Below, piece by piece: positions 1-9,234 of a stretch of DNA of 64,000 bases. The position numbers and the translations under genes were made by a program. The number at the start of each line of letters is the position of its first letter. Positions within the stretch are counted from its first letter, which is position 1. Below the pieces are notes generated by a model. That model was not told the origin of the DNA. It worked only from the letters and a program-made list of their open reading frames with translations, and ran no database searches. The stretch spans positions 930,001 to 994,000 of the forward strand of contig NZ_BAAAYO010000010.1 in assembly GCF_039536325.1 (NCBI RefSeq), written 5' to 3'. The DNA comes from Paenibacillus_AB hodogayensis (GTDB taxonomy: Bacteria > Bacillota > Bacilli > Paenibacillales > NBRC-103111).

Positions 1-486
1 ATGGGCTACGGTTCACTCCCGGCAGCCGCGGCTATCGAGACGGAGATGGATCTGCTTGCCGGGTATGTGGGCGTCGTCTCCCAGTTGTCCAACGATCTCC
101 GCGATGTTTTGCGGTATGACGTCAAGAACGATCTGCTGCACCGGAAGCGGACGCTGCCCATCCTGTTTCTGCTGGCCGACGAGGAAGACGCCTTTCCCAT
201 GATCCGCCGCTATTACGAGGGCGCTATCGATCGTGACGAGTTTTTGCGCCACAAAATCGCCAGCGTGGACTACATCCGGGAGTCCGGCTGCGTGGAGTAT
301 ACCGAAGTAATCAAAACGCTGTTTTTGCAAAAGGCCGAAGAAACATTCGATTCGTTATCCGCCCCCGATCCCGAGTGGAAGGAGCGGTTCCGCGAGCTGG
401 TGCTCGGTCCGAAGCAACCGGAGGAAACGGAGGAACCCGCAGACGCGGTCGTACCGGAGGAAGACGCGCAGCCGGAGAAGGCTTAG
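1..486 (+). CDS. Polyprenyl synthetase family protein, C-terminal part (gene cut by window edge)
   Basis: This is the C-terminal part of an isoprenyl diphosphate synthase-like protein. The motif QLSNDLRDV near residues 28-36 matches the second aspartate-rich region of the family (here N-D-x-x-D), which binds the magnesium-diphosphate of the substrate, and the following KNDLLHRKRTLPILFLL is typical of ComQ-like and other divergent polyprenyl synthetases of Bacillota. The family is about 290-320 residues long, so roughly half is missing and the ATG at position 1 is probably internal. The last 30 residues are rich in Glu and Pro and look disordered. Whether it makes a quinone side chain, modifies a ComX-type peptide or is something else cannot be decided from this end. 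It converges on the AraC gene and no clear terminator separates them. Confidence 0.7.
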   Translation: MGYGSLPAAAAIETEMDLLAGYVGVVSQLSNDLRDVLRYDVKNDLLHRKRTLPILFLLADEEDAFPMIRRYYEGAIDRDEFLRHKIASVDYIRESGCVEYTEVIKTLFLQKAEETFDSLSAPDPEWKERFRELVLGPKQPEETEEPADAVVPEEDAQPEKA

Positions 487-507
487 ACGTCCGACGAAGT
501 CCTAGGC

Positions 508-1377
508 TTAATAAATCCTCATAACGCCGGCCGCCGGCTCATGCTTGCTTTCGCGGTATTCGGTCGGCGTGCCCCCGACAATCCGTTTGAACACTTTGGT
601 AAAATAGCCGGGCGTATCGAAGCCGGTCAAGCGAGCGATATCGGCGACGGGCAAGGAAGTGGAAGACAGCAGCGATACTGCCTCCTCCATCCTCAGCTTA
701 TTCAGATAAGCAATCGGCGTCATTCCGGTACGGGCGTGAAACTGTTTGCAAAAATGGTATTTCGACAGTTTCTCGCTCTCGGCAATATGCTGCAGCGTAA
801 TCGCATGCTGCAAGTTCTCCTTCATAAACCGGACGGCGCCGGAAAAAGCTTCCCCCTCGTCGGTCCGCTGCGGCTTGCCCGGGCGGACGACGTGGTCCCA
901 TGCATGCAGCAGCCATTCGTAGATACGCACGGATTGTTCGACAGGCCCGTTTACCCTCTCTCCTTTGACGTCCCCGTACAATTGCAGCAGCAGCCGGATC
1001 GGCAACGACTCCTTGGCGAACGCCTGAACCCTTCCTTTGCCGCACATTTCGTTCCAATGTCCCGCCGCCGGCGTTCCGCCGAAACGGATCCACAGCACTT
1101 CCCAAGGCTTCCCTTCCGCAGGATCGTAATAATACCGGTGGTCCCCGGGAATTTCCACAAGAAAAGCATGTCCTTGCGGAACTTCATGCCGCTCTCCCCC
1201 GATCTCCAAATAACCGGTCCCGGCCAACGAATATTGAAACAACAGGCCTTCGGCATGCTGACGCTTCAATCCATGAAAATCGTAGCCGGCTTGAGACACC
1301 TCCTGCCAGCCGATCGTATAGATGCGCAGCAGTTCGGCCGCCGGTTCGGTATAGCGAAACCCAAAGGAAGACAGCAC
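508..1377 (-). CDS. AraC-family transcriptional regulator (cupin sensor)
   Basis: This is a 289-residue one-component regulator. Residues 30-120 form a cupin-like arabinose-binding domain (EIGGERHEVPQGHAFLVEIPG and the following RYYYDP), and residues about 185-280 form the two helix-turn-helix units of AraC proteins, with the usual second-helix pattern LTGFDTPGYFTKVFKR and the PTEYR end. The start is a GTG at 1377 with GAGGGG about ten bases upstream. It is transcribed divergently from the alpha-galactosidase gene across a 116-base AT-rich gap, so it most likely controls that gene in response to an alpha-galactoside or galactose; this is inferred from position only. Confidence 0.88.
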   Translation of the reverse strand: MLSSFGFRYTEPAAELLRIYTIGWQEVSQAGYDFHGLKRQHAEGLLFQYSLAGTGYLEIGGERHEVPQGHAFLVEIPGDHRYYYDPAEGKPWEVLWIRFGGTPAAGHWNEMCGKGRVQAFAKESLPIRLLLQLYGDVKGERVNGPVEQSVRIYEWLLHAWDHVVRPGKPQRTDEGEAFSGAVRFMKENLQHAITLQHIAESEKLSKYHFCKQFHARTGMTPIAYLNKLRMEEAVSLLSSTSLPVADIARLTGFDTPGYFTKVFKRIVGGTPTEYRESKHEPAAGVMRIY

Positions 1378-1412
1378 AATATTTTACCCCTCTGCGACGA
1401 AATATCGTTCTC

Positions 1413-1441
1413 TTGTATAAAAACAAGCGTTTCTTTACACT
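1413..1441 (+). promoter_or_regulatory. Possible promoter of the alpha-galactosidase gene
   Basis: TTGTAT at 1413-1418 and TACACT at 1436-1441 are separated by 17 bases in the AT-rich gap between the divergent regulator and enzyme genes. The -35 region sits inside a small inverted repeat (CTTGT, six bases, ACAAG), which could be part of an operator. The match is moderate and other boxes are possible. Confidence 0.3.
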
Positions 1442-1493
1442 TATTTTATTAAAAGCTTCAACAATATTTTATCATAAAGGGTGGAATATCGAT

Positions 1494-3554
1494 ATGAGCG
1501 GACTGCTCGGCACCTGCCATGCCCAACTGAACGATGGTATTTTAACGGTCGGCAACGCATACCTCGAACGCAAATGGACGCTTTCCCCTTCCGGGGTATT
1601 TCCCTTGTCGCTGCTCGACCGCTCCAGGCAAACCGAATGGCTGGATCCGAAAGCCGTCTCGTTCTCCCGTTCGTTCTCCCATCCGGACGAGGCGCCGTTG
1701 ACGAATTATACGATCAGCCAGCATCGCGACGACGAGCTTGGTCAGGCTCCGGAGCACCTGCTCGTTATCGTCTCCGCAACGTCCGGTTCGCTCGACGTCC
1801 GATGGCAGCTGCGCGTCTATCCTCATTTGCCGGTAATCCGGCAAAGCGTGTTCTACCGCCGCTCCGATCGTCCCTATGCCGGTATGGCAGGGGATGTCGC
1901 CGTTGAAGCCGGGACGAAAACGCCGGCTGTCAATCTGCCGCAGGATTGCCTCGAATACCTCCCTCTGGCTCCTCTGCATTGTCATTGGCAGGCGGCGGCC
2001 TTGCATGACGTGACCGATACGAATAACAATCTGGTTACGATTACGGACGGCTTGTTCTACACCGACGGTTCCTTGCATCCGGTAGCGGGCAACGTGCTGA
2101 CGCTGCAAAACCGTTTGACGAAGGACGGGCTGCTGCTAATCAAGGAAAGTCCGACCCGCTTGGGACAGCTGGAGGCGGAGAGAGGGGACTTTTGTATATC
2201 CGGAAGACGGTTATGGGCTACTGGCTCGGGCGTCGCTCAGCCGCTTCCGGACCATCAGGAGTGGGTGGAATGCTACGGCACCTCGATCGGCGTCTTCCAC
2301 GGAGAAGAGTTGGAACGATTGCGGCTGATTCGGGGATACCATGACAGCCTGCACCTCGGCAAACCGGAAAGGGACGCCTTCCTGATGAGCAACACATGGG
2401 GAGACCGTTCCCGCGACAGCCGCGTCACGGAGTCGTTTATTATGCAGGAACTCGCCCAAGCCTCCAGACTCGACATTACCCATGTGCAGATCGACGACGG
2501 CTGGCAGCGCGGGATTACGTCGAATTCGGTGTTGCCGGGCGGCAGTTGGGCGGACTACTATTCCGTCGATGCCGGATTTTGGGATGTCCATCCCGAACGG
2601 TTTCCCCGCGGTCTCGGACCCGTGGTCGAGCGTGCCAAGGAACTGAATATTTCGATCGGGCTGTGGTTCTCGCCGGACTCAACGGACGATTTTATGCATT
2701 GGCGCAAGGATGCGGATATGTTGATCCGGCTCTGGAACGACTACCGGGTCAATTCGTTCAAGCTGGACGGCATCGTGATCTCAAGCAAGACGGGAGAAGC
2801 GAGGTTCTTGCACATGTTGGACGAGGTTAGGCGGAACACTTCGGACGATTTGTATTTCAATCTGGATACGACTAGCGGCAAACGGCAAGGATACTTGTAC
2901 CACACGTCCGGCAGCTGCTTGTTTCTGGAAAACCGCTATACCGATTTTAAGAACTATTATCCCCATTGGACGCTGCGCAATTTATGGATGCTTTCTCCCT
3001 ACGTGCCTGCCGGGCGGCTGCAGCTGGAGTTTTTGAATACGGACCGCAATGCGGAATTGTACGGGAACGATCCGCTGTCTCCGAACGCCTGCGGGATCGC
3101 CTATGCGTTCGCCGTGACGTTGTTTGCCAATCCGTTGGCCTGGATGGAGCTGTCCGGTTTGACCGAGCGCCAGGTCGAGACGCTTCGACCGCTGTTCGGT
3201 TTATTCAACGGGATTAAACGCGAGACGAATGCCGGACACGTTCTGCCGATCGGAGAGGAGCCAAGCGGAACGGGCTGGACCGGCCTGCAGTGCATGACGG
3301 GCGAGCGGTCCGGCTATGCGCTGGTGTTCCGGGAGTTGACGAACGAGGGGGTCGGAACGTTTCGTCTGTGGGGGGAGCGCTCCGTGCCGCTTACGCTGGA
3401 ATGTATGGTCCGCTCCGAAGGGCGCGATATTGTCCATTACCCGACCAATGAGGCAACCCGATTCCCTGCCCCGCAAGCCGGACGAATCGAAATTGCGCTT
3501 CATCAGCCGTTGAGCTTTGCTCTGTACCGGTACGCATGGACGGGCGGTAACTGA
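1494..3554 (+). CDS. GH36-type alpha-galactosidase
   Basis: This 686-residue cytoplasmic enzyme (no signal peptide) is predicted to release terminal alpha-linked galactose. An N-terminal beta-sandwich of about 280 residues precedes a (beta/alpha)8 barrel. Barrel landmarks are NTWGDRS, THVQIDDGWQRG near residue 330, the retaining nucleophile region NSFKLDG near residue 425 (Asp of KLD), and a C-terminal beta domain. The length fits GH36/melibiase enzymes (about 650-750). I chose ATG 1494 because AAAGGGTGG lies nine bases before it; the upstream in-frame ATG at 1413 lies inside the presumed promoter. It is transcribed away from the AraC gene at 1377 and is followed by a strong hairpin, so it is monocistronic. 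Substrate specificity inside the GH36/GH27/GH31 clan cannot be fixed by eye. Confidence 0.85.
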   Translation: MSGLLGTCHAQLNDGILTVGNAYLERKWTLSPSGVFPLSLLDRSRQTEWLDPKAVSFSRSFSHPDEAPLTNYTISQHRDDELGQAPEHLLVIVSATSGSLDVRWQLRVYPHLPVIRQSVFYRRSDRPYAGMAGDVAVEAGTKTPAVNLPQDCLEYLPLAPLHCHWQAAALHDVTDTNNNLVTITDGLFYTDGSLHPVAGNVLTLQNRLTKDGLLLIKESPTRLGQLEAERGDFCISGRRLWATGSGVAQPLPDHQEWVECYGTSIGVFHGEELERLRLIRGYHDSLHLGKPERDAFLMSNTWGDRSRDSRVTESFIMQELAQASRLDITHVQIDDGWQRGITSNSVLPGGSWADYYSVDAGFWDVHPERFPRGLGPVVERAKELNISIGLWFSPDSTDDFMHWRKDADMLIRLWNDYRVNSFKLDGIVISSKTGEARFLHMLDEVRRNTSDDLYFNLDTTSGKRQGYLYHTSGSCLFLENRYTDFKNYYPHWTLRNLWMLSPYVPAGRLQLEFLNTDRNAELYGNDPLSPNACGIAYAFAVTLFANPLAWMELSGLTERQVETLRPLFGLFNGIKRETNAGHVLPIGEEPSGTGWTGLQCMTGERSGYALVFRELTNEGVGTFRLWGERSVPLTLECMVRSEGRDIVHYPTNEATRFPAPQAGRIEIALHQPLSFALYRYAWTGGN

Positions 3555-3631
3555 CCAGAGTCCCGATGAACGGAAGCGAATCCGAACATTCCAGGGAGAA
3601 CCGGAATTCGGCTAGAGGCGTTATGGCCCAT

Positions 3632-3671
3632 AATGAAAGGAGCCCATGCGGTTCGCAGGGCTCCTTTCATT
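3632..3671 (+). terminator. Perfect 14-bp inverted repeat after the alpha-galactosidase gene
   Basis: AATGAAAGGAGCCC at 3632-3645 is exactly complementary to GGGCTCCTTTCATT at 3658-3671, with a 12-base loop. The stem begins 77 bases after the stop codon and is followed by a weakly T-rich stretch. It is a good transcription terminator for the enzyme gene and may act in both directions, since the remnant gene at 3741 points toward it. Confidence 0.75.
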
Positions 3672-3740
3672 GCTTTACATGCTATGGCTCGCTTTAACAT
3701 GGGTCGGTGCGATAGAGAGTACCGTACCGCCAATCTCCGT

Positions 3741-4343
3741 TCACTTTTCTTGCTGCCGCAGCTTGTCGATTTCCTGCTCCGATAGACCGGTCGCCTTCAC
3801 GATCATCGATGTGTCCATGCCAAGACCGAGCATGCGCCGGGCTGCTTCTTGCAGTCCCTTCTCCAGGCCTTCTTGTATGCCCTTTTCCAGGCCTTCTTGA
3901 ATACCCTTCTCCATACCCTTTACGATGCCTCTTTCGAAGCCCATCTCCAGCCCTTCCTGTTCCGCCTTGAAACGGAACTCGGCAAACAGCTTCTCTACGT
4001 TGGAAATCATCGCTTCAGCCTCCCTCGGCTCCGTAAATCGGTCGATCATTTCGCTGACTTTCCGGTTGTCCTCTTCCGTCAAGCCCCGTTTCGTCACCAG
4101 CTTGATCCATGTCTGGAAGATGGGAAACAGATCGGCCGGCAAACGCTCCAGTACCGCCGTCAACTGCTCCATCCGTTTCATGAACGAGTATACCGTATCT
4201 TCCTGCTCCAGCAAAAAGACAACCCCGATCAGATTGGACAGCTCCATCAGCTCTTGCTCATTATTCCCGATAAGGACATGGAGAAAACGGCTTGTTGGAA
4301 GAGGGGAACCAAGAAAGGAATAAGCCGGACGGAGTGTGTACAT
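3741..4343 (-). pseudogene. C-terminal remnant of an Rpn-type nuclease/PD-(D/E)XK transposase
   Basis: About 195 C-terminal codons remain of a protein of the Rpn/transposase_31 type (recombination-promoting nucleases, normally about 280-330 residues). What is left starts near FLHVLIGNNEQELMELSN, includes the helical region around EERKVSEM-like residues, and ends in the hallmark repeated tail of about seven-residue units (GMEKGIQEGLEKGIQEGLEK) followed by LSEQEIDKL. The nuclease core with its PD-(D/E)XK residues is absent: upstream the frame simply runs antisense-like through the end of the response regulator gene. No start codon with a ribosome binding site was found, so this is a broken gene, truncated at its 5' side by the neighbouring operon. 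Confidence 0.7.
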
Positions 4344-4368
4344 GGAGCAAAAGGAGTGCAGCCGCCGC

Positions 4369-5058
4369 TCACACGTTGAAGCGGTAGCCGACTCCCCAGA
4401 TCGTTTCGATATACTGCGGCCGCGACGGATCGCTTTCGATTTTCTCGCGCAGCTTGCTGATGTGTACCGTAACCGTGGCAATGTCCCCCAGCGAATCGAA
4501 ACCCCATATTTTCTGGAACAGCTCGTCTTTCGTGAACACCCGGTTCGGATGGACCAGCAAAAAGACCAGCAGATCATACTCCTTGGAGGTAAAAGCCACC
4601 TCGCTTTCGTTTACATACACCCGGCGAGAGAGCTTGTCGATACGAATACCGCGGATGCGAAGCTCGTCCGCCTTTCGTTCGCCGCTGCCGACGAGCCGTT
4701 CATAACGGGCCAGGTGCGCCTTGACCCGGGCTACAAGCTCGCCGAGCCCGAACGGCTTAATGATATAATCGTCAGCGCCGAAGCCGAGTCCGCGAATTTT
4801 ATCCACTTCCTCCTTCTTGGCCGATACGATCAAGATCGGTATATTCGACGCTTCCCGCACTTGCCGGCAGATGGCGAAGCCGTCCGTTTTGGGCAGCATC
4901 AGATCGAGTATGATCAGATCGTATTCGCCGCCTAGCGCCATTTCCAGTCCGACGTCCCCGCTAGCCGCGATGTCTGCGGCGAAGCCGCCCGCCTCCAGGT
5001 AATCCCGCTGCACTTCCGCTATTACCGGATCGTCCTCGATAATCAGCACACTTTTCAT
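4369..5058 (-). CDS. OmpR-family response regulator
   Basis: This 229-residue protein has a receiver domain (acidic pocket ED-D at 8-10, phosphoacceptor Asp52 in LIILDLMLP, Lys in IVSAKK) and an OmpR/PhoB winged helix with TSKEYDLLVFLL and the closing YIETIWGVGYRF. The start is ATG 5058, preceded by AAGGTGG; its ATGA overlaps the stop of the kinase gene, so the two are translationally coupled. It is the last gene of a five-gene operon with an ABC exporter and is expected to control that operon, as in many bacitracin-type or cell-envelope-stress systems. The signal is not known. Confidence 0.92.
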   Translation of the reverse strand: MKSVLIIEDDPVIAEVQRDYLEAGGFAADIAASGDVGLEMALGGEYDLIILDLMLPKTDGFAICRQVREASNIPILIVSAKKEEVDKIRGLGFGADDYIIKPFGLGELVARVKAHLARYERLVGSGERKADELRIRGIRIDKLSRRVYVNESEVAFTSKEYDLLVFLLVHPNRVFTKDELFQKIWGFDSLGDIATVTVHISKLREKIESDPSRPQYIETIWGVGYRFNV

Positions 5059-6566
5059 ATCCCGTCCACCTTCCGTTCCGATTGCGTCAGCGGCAGCGCG
5101 AAGCCGACGGTCGTTCCCTCTCCGACGACGCTTTCCGCCCATATACGCCCGCCGTGCTCCTCGACGATTTGCTTAACGATGGCCAAGCCGAGCCCGCTGC
5201 CGCCGCCGCTGTCGGTCCTGGACGGATCGGCCCGGTAGAACCGCTCGAAAATATGCGGCAGCGCATCCGCCTCGATCCCGCTACCGTTGTCGCTCACGCG
5301 AACGACCGCTTCGCCTCCCGACACCGCCAACGCGAAGGCGAGACGCCGCGGCGATTTGTCGGCATATTTCATGCTGTTGTCGACGATATTCTGTATGACG
5401 CGGTGCAGCTTCTCGCGATCCCCCTGCACGTAGACGCGCTCCAGTCCCTCCGTCTCCAAGGTCACCACCCGATCGCCGCCTCCGGGCTGGAGCTTCAGCT
5501 CCTCCACATGCTCGCTCAAATAGCCGACCAGCTCCAGCTTCTCGAAATGAAACGGAACCCGCTTCAAATCCAGCTTGGAGAACAGAAACAACTCGTCGAT
5601 CTGCCGGTCCATGTCCGTCGCTTTGCGGTAAATCATCCGCATGTATTTGTCGCGCTTCTCGGCAGAATCGGCGATGCCGTCGAGCACGCCCTCCACGCAG
5701 CCTTTGATCGCCGTGATCGGTGTCTTCAGATCGTGCGATATGTTGGACAGCAGCTCTTTGCGGTTTTCCTCATACTGCAGTTGCAGACCGATCGACTGTT
5801 TCAAACGGATACGCATCTCTTCGAACGCCCCGCCCAGCTCGGCAAACTCGTCTTTGCGGCCTGGAAGCTTCAGCTCGTGGTCGAGGTTGCCATCCTTGAT
5901 CCGCTCGGCAGCCTGCTTGAGCGCATAAAGCGGCTTGATAAAGCTGCGGGAGACGACAAAGGTGAGTACCCCGTTCGTCAGCACAAGGATCAGCAGCAGT
6001 GTCCCCGCCGCCAGCGGCAGCACTTTCGGCAGCAGCGCGGAGAATGGACTCATATCCGTAAGCAGGTAGACGCTCGTGCGGCTTCCGTCGGGGTACGAGC
6101 CTTCCATCCGCTCCACCGCGTAGCTGCGCTCGCCGGTCCGCAGGGACAGACCGCTCTCTCCTTTGCCGAACTTTCGCTTCCCGTGAATCATCGGCAGCTC
6201 GTTCGTGTCCACGTCGCTCACATAGGAAGACACGAACGTCGGAACTCCATCCTTCATCACGACAAGGCCGGCTTTCAGCCCGTCCAGCCGTTCATCCATT
6301 TCGCGCAAAAAAACCGGATCGGCCAGCTTGGCGGGTTCGTATTGGAGCATAAAGCGAATGCCCGCAAACAAGGTCTCCATCCGCCCTGTAACTTCATGAA
6401 TGGAGGCACCGTCCGGCTTGGTTGTGCCGTATCCGTAATCTCCCCCCTTATCGCGAAAGTTCTGCTCAAACAAGCCGTACAGCAGCATGCCGCACAAAAT
6501 GACCAGGACAGCCGGTATGAATACCATGCCGAAATTGGAAAGCAGCAGTTTTTTGCGAATCGACAT
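5055..6566 (-). CDS. Membrane sensor histidine kinase
   Basis: A 503-residue classical kinase. Transmembrane helix 1 is at about 10-32, an extracellular sensor of about 150 residues follows, then helix 2 near 185-208, a HAMP linker (SFIKPLYALKQAAERIKDG), a dimerisation/phosphoacceptor domain with SHDLKTPITAIKG (His near 276), and an ATPase domain with N (NIVDNSMKYA), G1 (VSDNGSGI), F (HIFERFYR) and G2 (SGLGLAIVKQI) boxes. The start ATG has AGGAGAT upstream. It is the fourth gene of the operon and partners the response regulator at 4369. The extracellular domain resembles no ligand domain I can name; antimicrobial or envelope stress is a guess from the adjacent ABC transporter. Confidence 0.92.
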   Translation of the reverse strand: MSIRKKLLLSNFGMVFIPAVLVILCGMLLYGLFEQNFRDKGGDYGYGTTKPDGASIHEVTGRMETLFAGIRFMLQYEPAKLADPVFLREMDERLDGLKAGLVVMKDGVPTFVSSYVSDVDTNELPMIHGKRKFGKGESGLSLRTGERSYAVERMEGSYPDGSRTSVYLLTDMSPFSALLPKVLPLAAGTLLLILVLTNGVLTFVVSRSFIKPLYALKQAAERIKDGNLDHELKLPGRKDEFAELGGAFEEMRIRLKQSIGLQLQYEENRKELLSNISHDLKTPITAIKGCVEGVLDGIADSAEKRDKYMRMIYRKATDMDRQIDELFLFSKLDLKRVPFHFEKLELVGYLSEHVEELKLQPGGGDRVVTLETEGLERVYVQGDREKLHRVIQNIVDNSMKYADKSPRRLAFALAVSGGEAVVRVSDNGSGIEADALPHIFERFYRADPSRTDSGGGSGLGLAIVKQIVEEHGGRIWAESVVGEGTTVGFALPLTQSERKVDGI

Positions 6567-6617
6567 CGGGTTATCTCCTGTCCGGTAAAAGTGGCGGCAA
6601 GCTTGTCAGCGGATGCC

Positions 6618-7370
6618 TCAGAAGCTTTTTTTCTCGAACATATACCAGCCTGCCGTATAGCTTATTATACAACTGGCGAGCAGGAAAACGAATACTTGCA
6701 GCAGTTTGCCGGCCGCAGCCGCTTCCCCGATCCACAACGTATGCCAATCGGTATAAGACAAGAACGACCATATGGCCGAAGCCGGGAAAAAGAACGGCAG
6801 CAGCTTCGCCCCCACGTACAGAAACACGCAAAGCGCCAGCGTGCCGACGCCGCTGCGCAGCCATTGCGCGACGAACGACGCAGCCGTACCGACAGCGGCC
6901 ATGGCGACGAAGGCGGCCGCATAGGCGATCAGCGAATCTCCCAGCGCGGCGATTGTTGCGCGCGGAGCCGTTGCAAGCCCTGCCGCCACCGATACGAGCC
7001 ATACGGCCGCCAGCAGCAGCGCCAAGTAAACGAACATCGCCAGCACCTTTGAAGCAAACGCCCTGGCTCTTGATACCGGGCGCAGCAGCACAAGCTTGAT
7101 CGTGCGGTCGGCGTACTCGCCCGAGAACGATTCGGCTGCGGCCATGAACAAAAACAGCGGCAGCCAGACGGCCGTAAACAGACTGAGCATCAACTGCGGA
7201 TAGTCCCGGCCGAGCGCGCTTCCGACGCCGTTCGGCAAATTGCCGAGCAGCAGCGCGGACAAAACCGGCACAAGCACGGTCAGCACGACGGCCAGCTTCG
7301 TCTTCGTCTGACGCAGCAGCTTGACCGTCTCATTATGCGTGGCGGCGTACAAACTATACAGACCGGTCAT
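6618..7370 (-). CDS. ABC-2 type transporter permease
   Basis: A 250-residue integral membrane protein with about six helices and the N-terminal pattern of ABC-2 permeases (cytoplasmic start HNETVKLLRQTKTKLAVVLTVLVPV, then a helix hairpin and an amphipathic region RTIKLVLLRPVSRARAFASKVLA). The central FSGEYADRTIKLVL segment is characteristic of this class. The start has GGAGGG upstream and overlaps the ATPase gene by 17 bases, so the two subunits are co-translated. Together they form an exporter of the bacitracin/lantibiotic-resistance or sodium-exporter type; the substrate is not evident. Confidence 0.85.
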   Translation of the reverse strand: MTGLYSLYAATHNETVKLLRQTKTKLAVVLTVLVPVLSALLLGNLPNGVGSALGRDYPQLMLSLFTAVWLPLFLFMAAAESFSGEYADRTIKLVLLRPVSRARAFASKVLAMFVYLALLLAAVWLVSVAAGLATAPRATIAALGDSLIAYAAAFVAMAAVGTAASFVAQWLRSGVGTLALCVFLYVGAKLLPFFFPASAIWSFLSYTDWHTLWIGEAAAAGKLLQVFVFLLASCIISYTAGWYMFEKKSF

Positions 7371-8103
7371 CGCGAATACCCTCCTGTTCCTTCGCTTTGC
7401 GGATTTCAGACAAATACGCCTGCTCCAGACGAACGCCGGACGTCAGCTCCCCGATCGATCCTTCGCGAACGAGCGCTCCGCCGTACATAAGGCCGATGCG
7501 GCTGCACAGCCGCTCCATCTCGTCCAGCATATGACTGGAGATCAGGAATGTCGTGCCGCGATGGGCCGCCAGGTTCACGATCAGCTCGCGCAGTTCGACG
7601 GTTCCCTCGATATCCAGCCCGTTCGCAGGTTCGTCCAGAATGATCAGCTCCGGATCATGAAGCAAAGTCATGGCGAGCGCAAGCCTCTGCTTCATTCCCA
7701 AGGAATACCCTCCCGCCTTCTCGCGCGCATATCGGGCAAGCCCGACCAATTCCAGCACTTCATCGATACGCGACGGCTTCAAGCCGGGATACAGTCGCGC
7801 CGACAGTTTCAAATTATCGTAACCGCTCATATATTCGTAGGCATCGGCGGCTTCGACCATACAGCCGACCCTGCGCATGGCCGGCTCGAACCGTTCGCGG
7901 ATATCGTCGCCGAACAGCAGCACTTCTCCGCTGTCGGCCCGGCCGAGCCCGGTTGCAAGCTTGAGCACCGTCGTTTTGCCGGAGCCGTTCGGCCCGCACA
8001 AGCCATAAATATCGCCGCGCCGCACTTCCAGATTGACATTGCGGACGCCGCGCCCGTTGCGATACCGTTTATTCAATTGCCGTACCTGCAGGACAGCCTC
8101 CAT
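7354..8103 (-). CDS. ABC transporter ATP-binding protein
   Basis: A 249-residue ATPase with Walker A GPNGSGKTT, Q-loop region, a signature YSLGMKQRLALA (a G-M-K variant of LSGGQ typical of the BcrA/drug-export branch), Walker B LIILDEPANGLD and an H-switch ISSHMLDE. I chose ATG 8103 because GAAAGGAGA lies just upstream and Gln-Val-Arg-Gln-Leu of strand 1 follows; a longer in-frame extension to 8202 lacks a ribosome binding site. It energises the permease at 6618, and its gene lies between the secreted protein gene and that permease. Confidence 0.92.
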   Translation of the reverse strand: MEAVLQVRQLNKRYRNGRGVRNVNLEVRRGDIYGLCGPNGSGKTTVLKLATGLGRADSGEVLLFGDDIRERFEPAMRRVGCMVEAADAYEYMSGYDNLKLSARLYPGLKPSRIDEVLELVGLARYAREKAGGYSLGMKQRLALAMTLLHDPELIILDEPANGLDIEGTVELRELIVNLAAHRGTTFLISSHMLDEMERLCSRIGLMYGGALVREGSIGELTSGVRLEQAYLSEIRKAKEQEGIRDDRSV

Positions 8104-8256
8104 ATCCGTTCTCTCCTTTCGCTCAAGCTTTTCCGTCCCGCCGCATCCGCGAGAGGCGCTTTTCCGTCCGATGGCCGCAAGCGCCGCCGAATGGTCCGGC
8201 ATCCTCTCCGAAGCGAACAGCGGGTGAATCCCGGCCCTTCTGTTTACATGCTTTGC

Positions 8257-9234
8257 TTACGGCTGCGCCGGTCCTCTGAAACGCCCATGGTCGGACTTGG
8301 TACTGACGGCCTCCACCGATTTTCCGGTTAAGTCAATCGAGTCCGCCTTCGTAGCATTCACCCCGTTCAGGTCGATCTGCGCCTGAATGACGACAGTATG
8401 ATCCTTGTCGGTTTCGTCTTTGCCCGCAATGCGGATTTCCAAAGATTGCTGTCCGATGTAATTGCCGGCATCGATTGTCGCGTCGAGCTTGATGCCGTCA
8501 ATGCGGACGTCGCGGGTCAGCTTCGGCAGCTCGGGGACCGTCTTTGCGTCGAATAACGGTTTTTCGGCGGCTTCGTCAATTCCCTTCTGACCTTTGCCGC
8601 GGCGGGCGTCAATGCCTTCATGACTCTTGGTTTCCGCGGCACTCGAGGCATGGCTGATCAGCAGCGAACCGATCGCTTGTACCGCAACCGGCACCTGACT
8701 GCCGCTCAGAGCGAGCGATACTTGCTTGCTGCCGTCGTCCCGGCTTTCCAGCGTCACGCGATCTTTCAAATTGCCGACCAGCGCGTCGAACACCCGCTCT
8801 ACGCCTTCGACCATAGCCGGATCGGGCGTTCGCTGCGCATGGTCGCTCCAGCCTCGCCCGTCTTCGCCGTTCTTGTCACCGCCGCGTTCGGAAACGCGGT
8901 ACGTCTCGCTGTCGCTCGATTTCCAGACCGTTTTGCCATCCTGCAAGTACACGTCAAGCCCTTGCGAGGCTCCTCCTGCGTTCAGCGCAAGCTTGGCGCT
9001 GAGAGCGCCGCCGTCCTTCTTAAACGCCGCTTGCGTATCGGCCAGCTTCGTTCCGTTGTCGACAATCGCGAGCCGCACGTCACCGGCTACGCTTTCGACC
9101 GTCTTCATTTGTTTGGCCGCCGATTTCCAGGTGTCGTACCCGGACACGCCCGCCATGGCGGATAAGCCGCTTGCTGCAAGCATGATAGCGCCTGCGCCGA
9201 GCCCGGCTCCCATCACGATCCATTTTTTCCTCAT
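8257..9234 (-). CDS. Secreted or membrane-anchored protein of unknown function
   Basis: A 325-residue protein with an N-terminal hydrophobic segment (GAGLGAGAIMLAASGLSAMAG, about residues 9-29) and then an extracytoplasmic region made of alternating short beta strands (GDVRLAIVDNGTKL, GLDVYLQDGKTVW, DRVTLESRDDGS) with a charged, low-complexity stretch at about 200-230. The strand pattern is reminiscent of LolA-like antiparallel sheets but I do not recognise the family. It is the first gene of the operon with the ABC exporter and the two-component system, with AAAGGAGG before its ATG, so it may be an accessory or sensor component of that system. Confidence 0.75.
   Translation of the reverse strand: MRKKWIVMGAGLGAGAIMLAASGLSAMAGVSGYDTWKSAAKQMKTVESVAGDVRLAIVDNGTKLADTQAAFKKDGGALSAKLALNAGGASQGLDVYLQDGKTVWKSSDSETYRVSERGGDKNGEDGRGWSDHAQRTPDPAMVEGVERVFDALVGNLKDRVTLESRDDGSKQVSLALSGSQVPVAVQAIGSLLISHASSAAETKSHEGIDARRGKGQKGIDEAAEKPLFDAKTVPELPKLTRDVRIDGIKLDATIDAGNYIGQQSLEIRIAGKDETDKDHTVVIQAQIDLNGVNATKADSIDLTGKSVEAVSTKSDHGRFRGPAQP

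Noticed and set aside
5082..7052. Long plus-strand open frame opposite the kinase and permease genes
   Set aside because: It is antisense to two clear gene families; high GC makes long shadow frames. The same applies to frames at 15988-17829 and 20368-22128.
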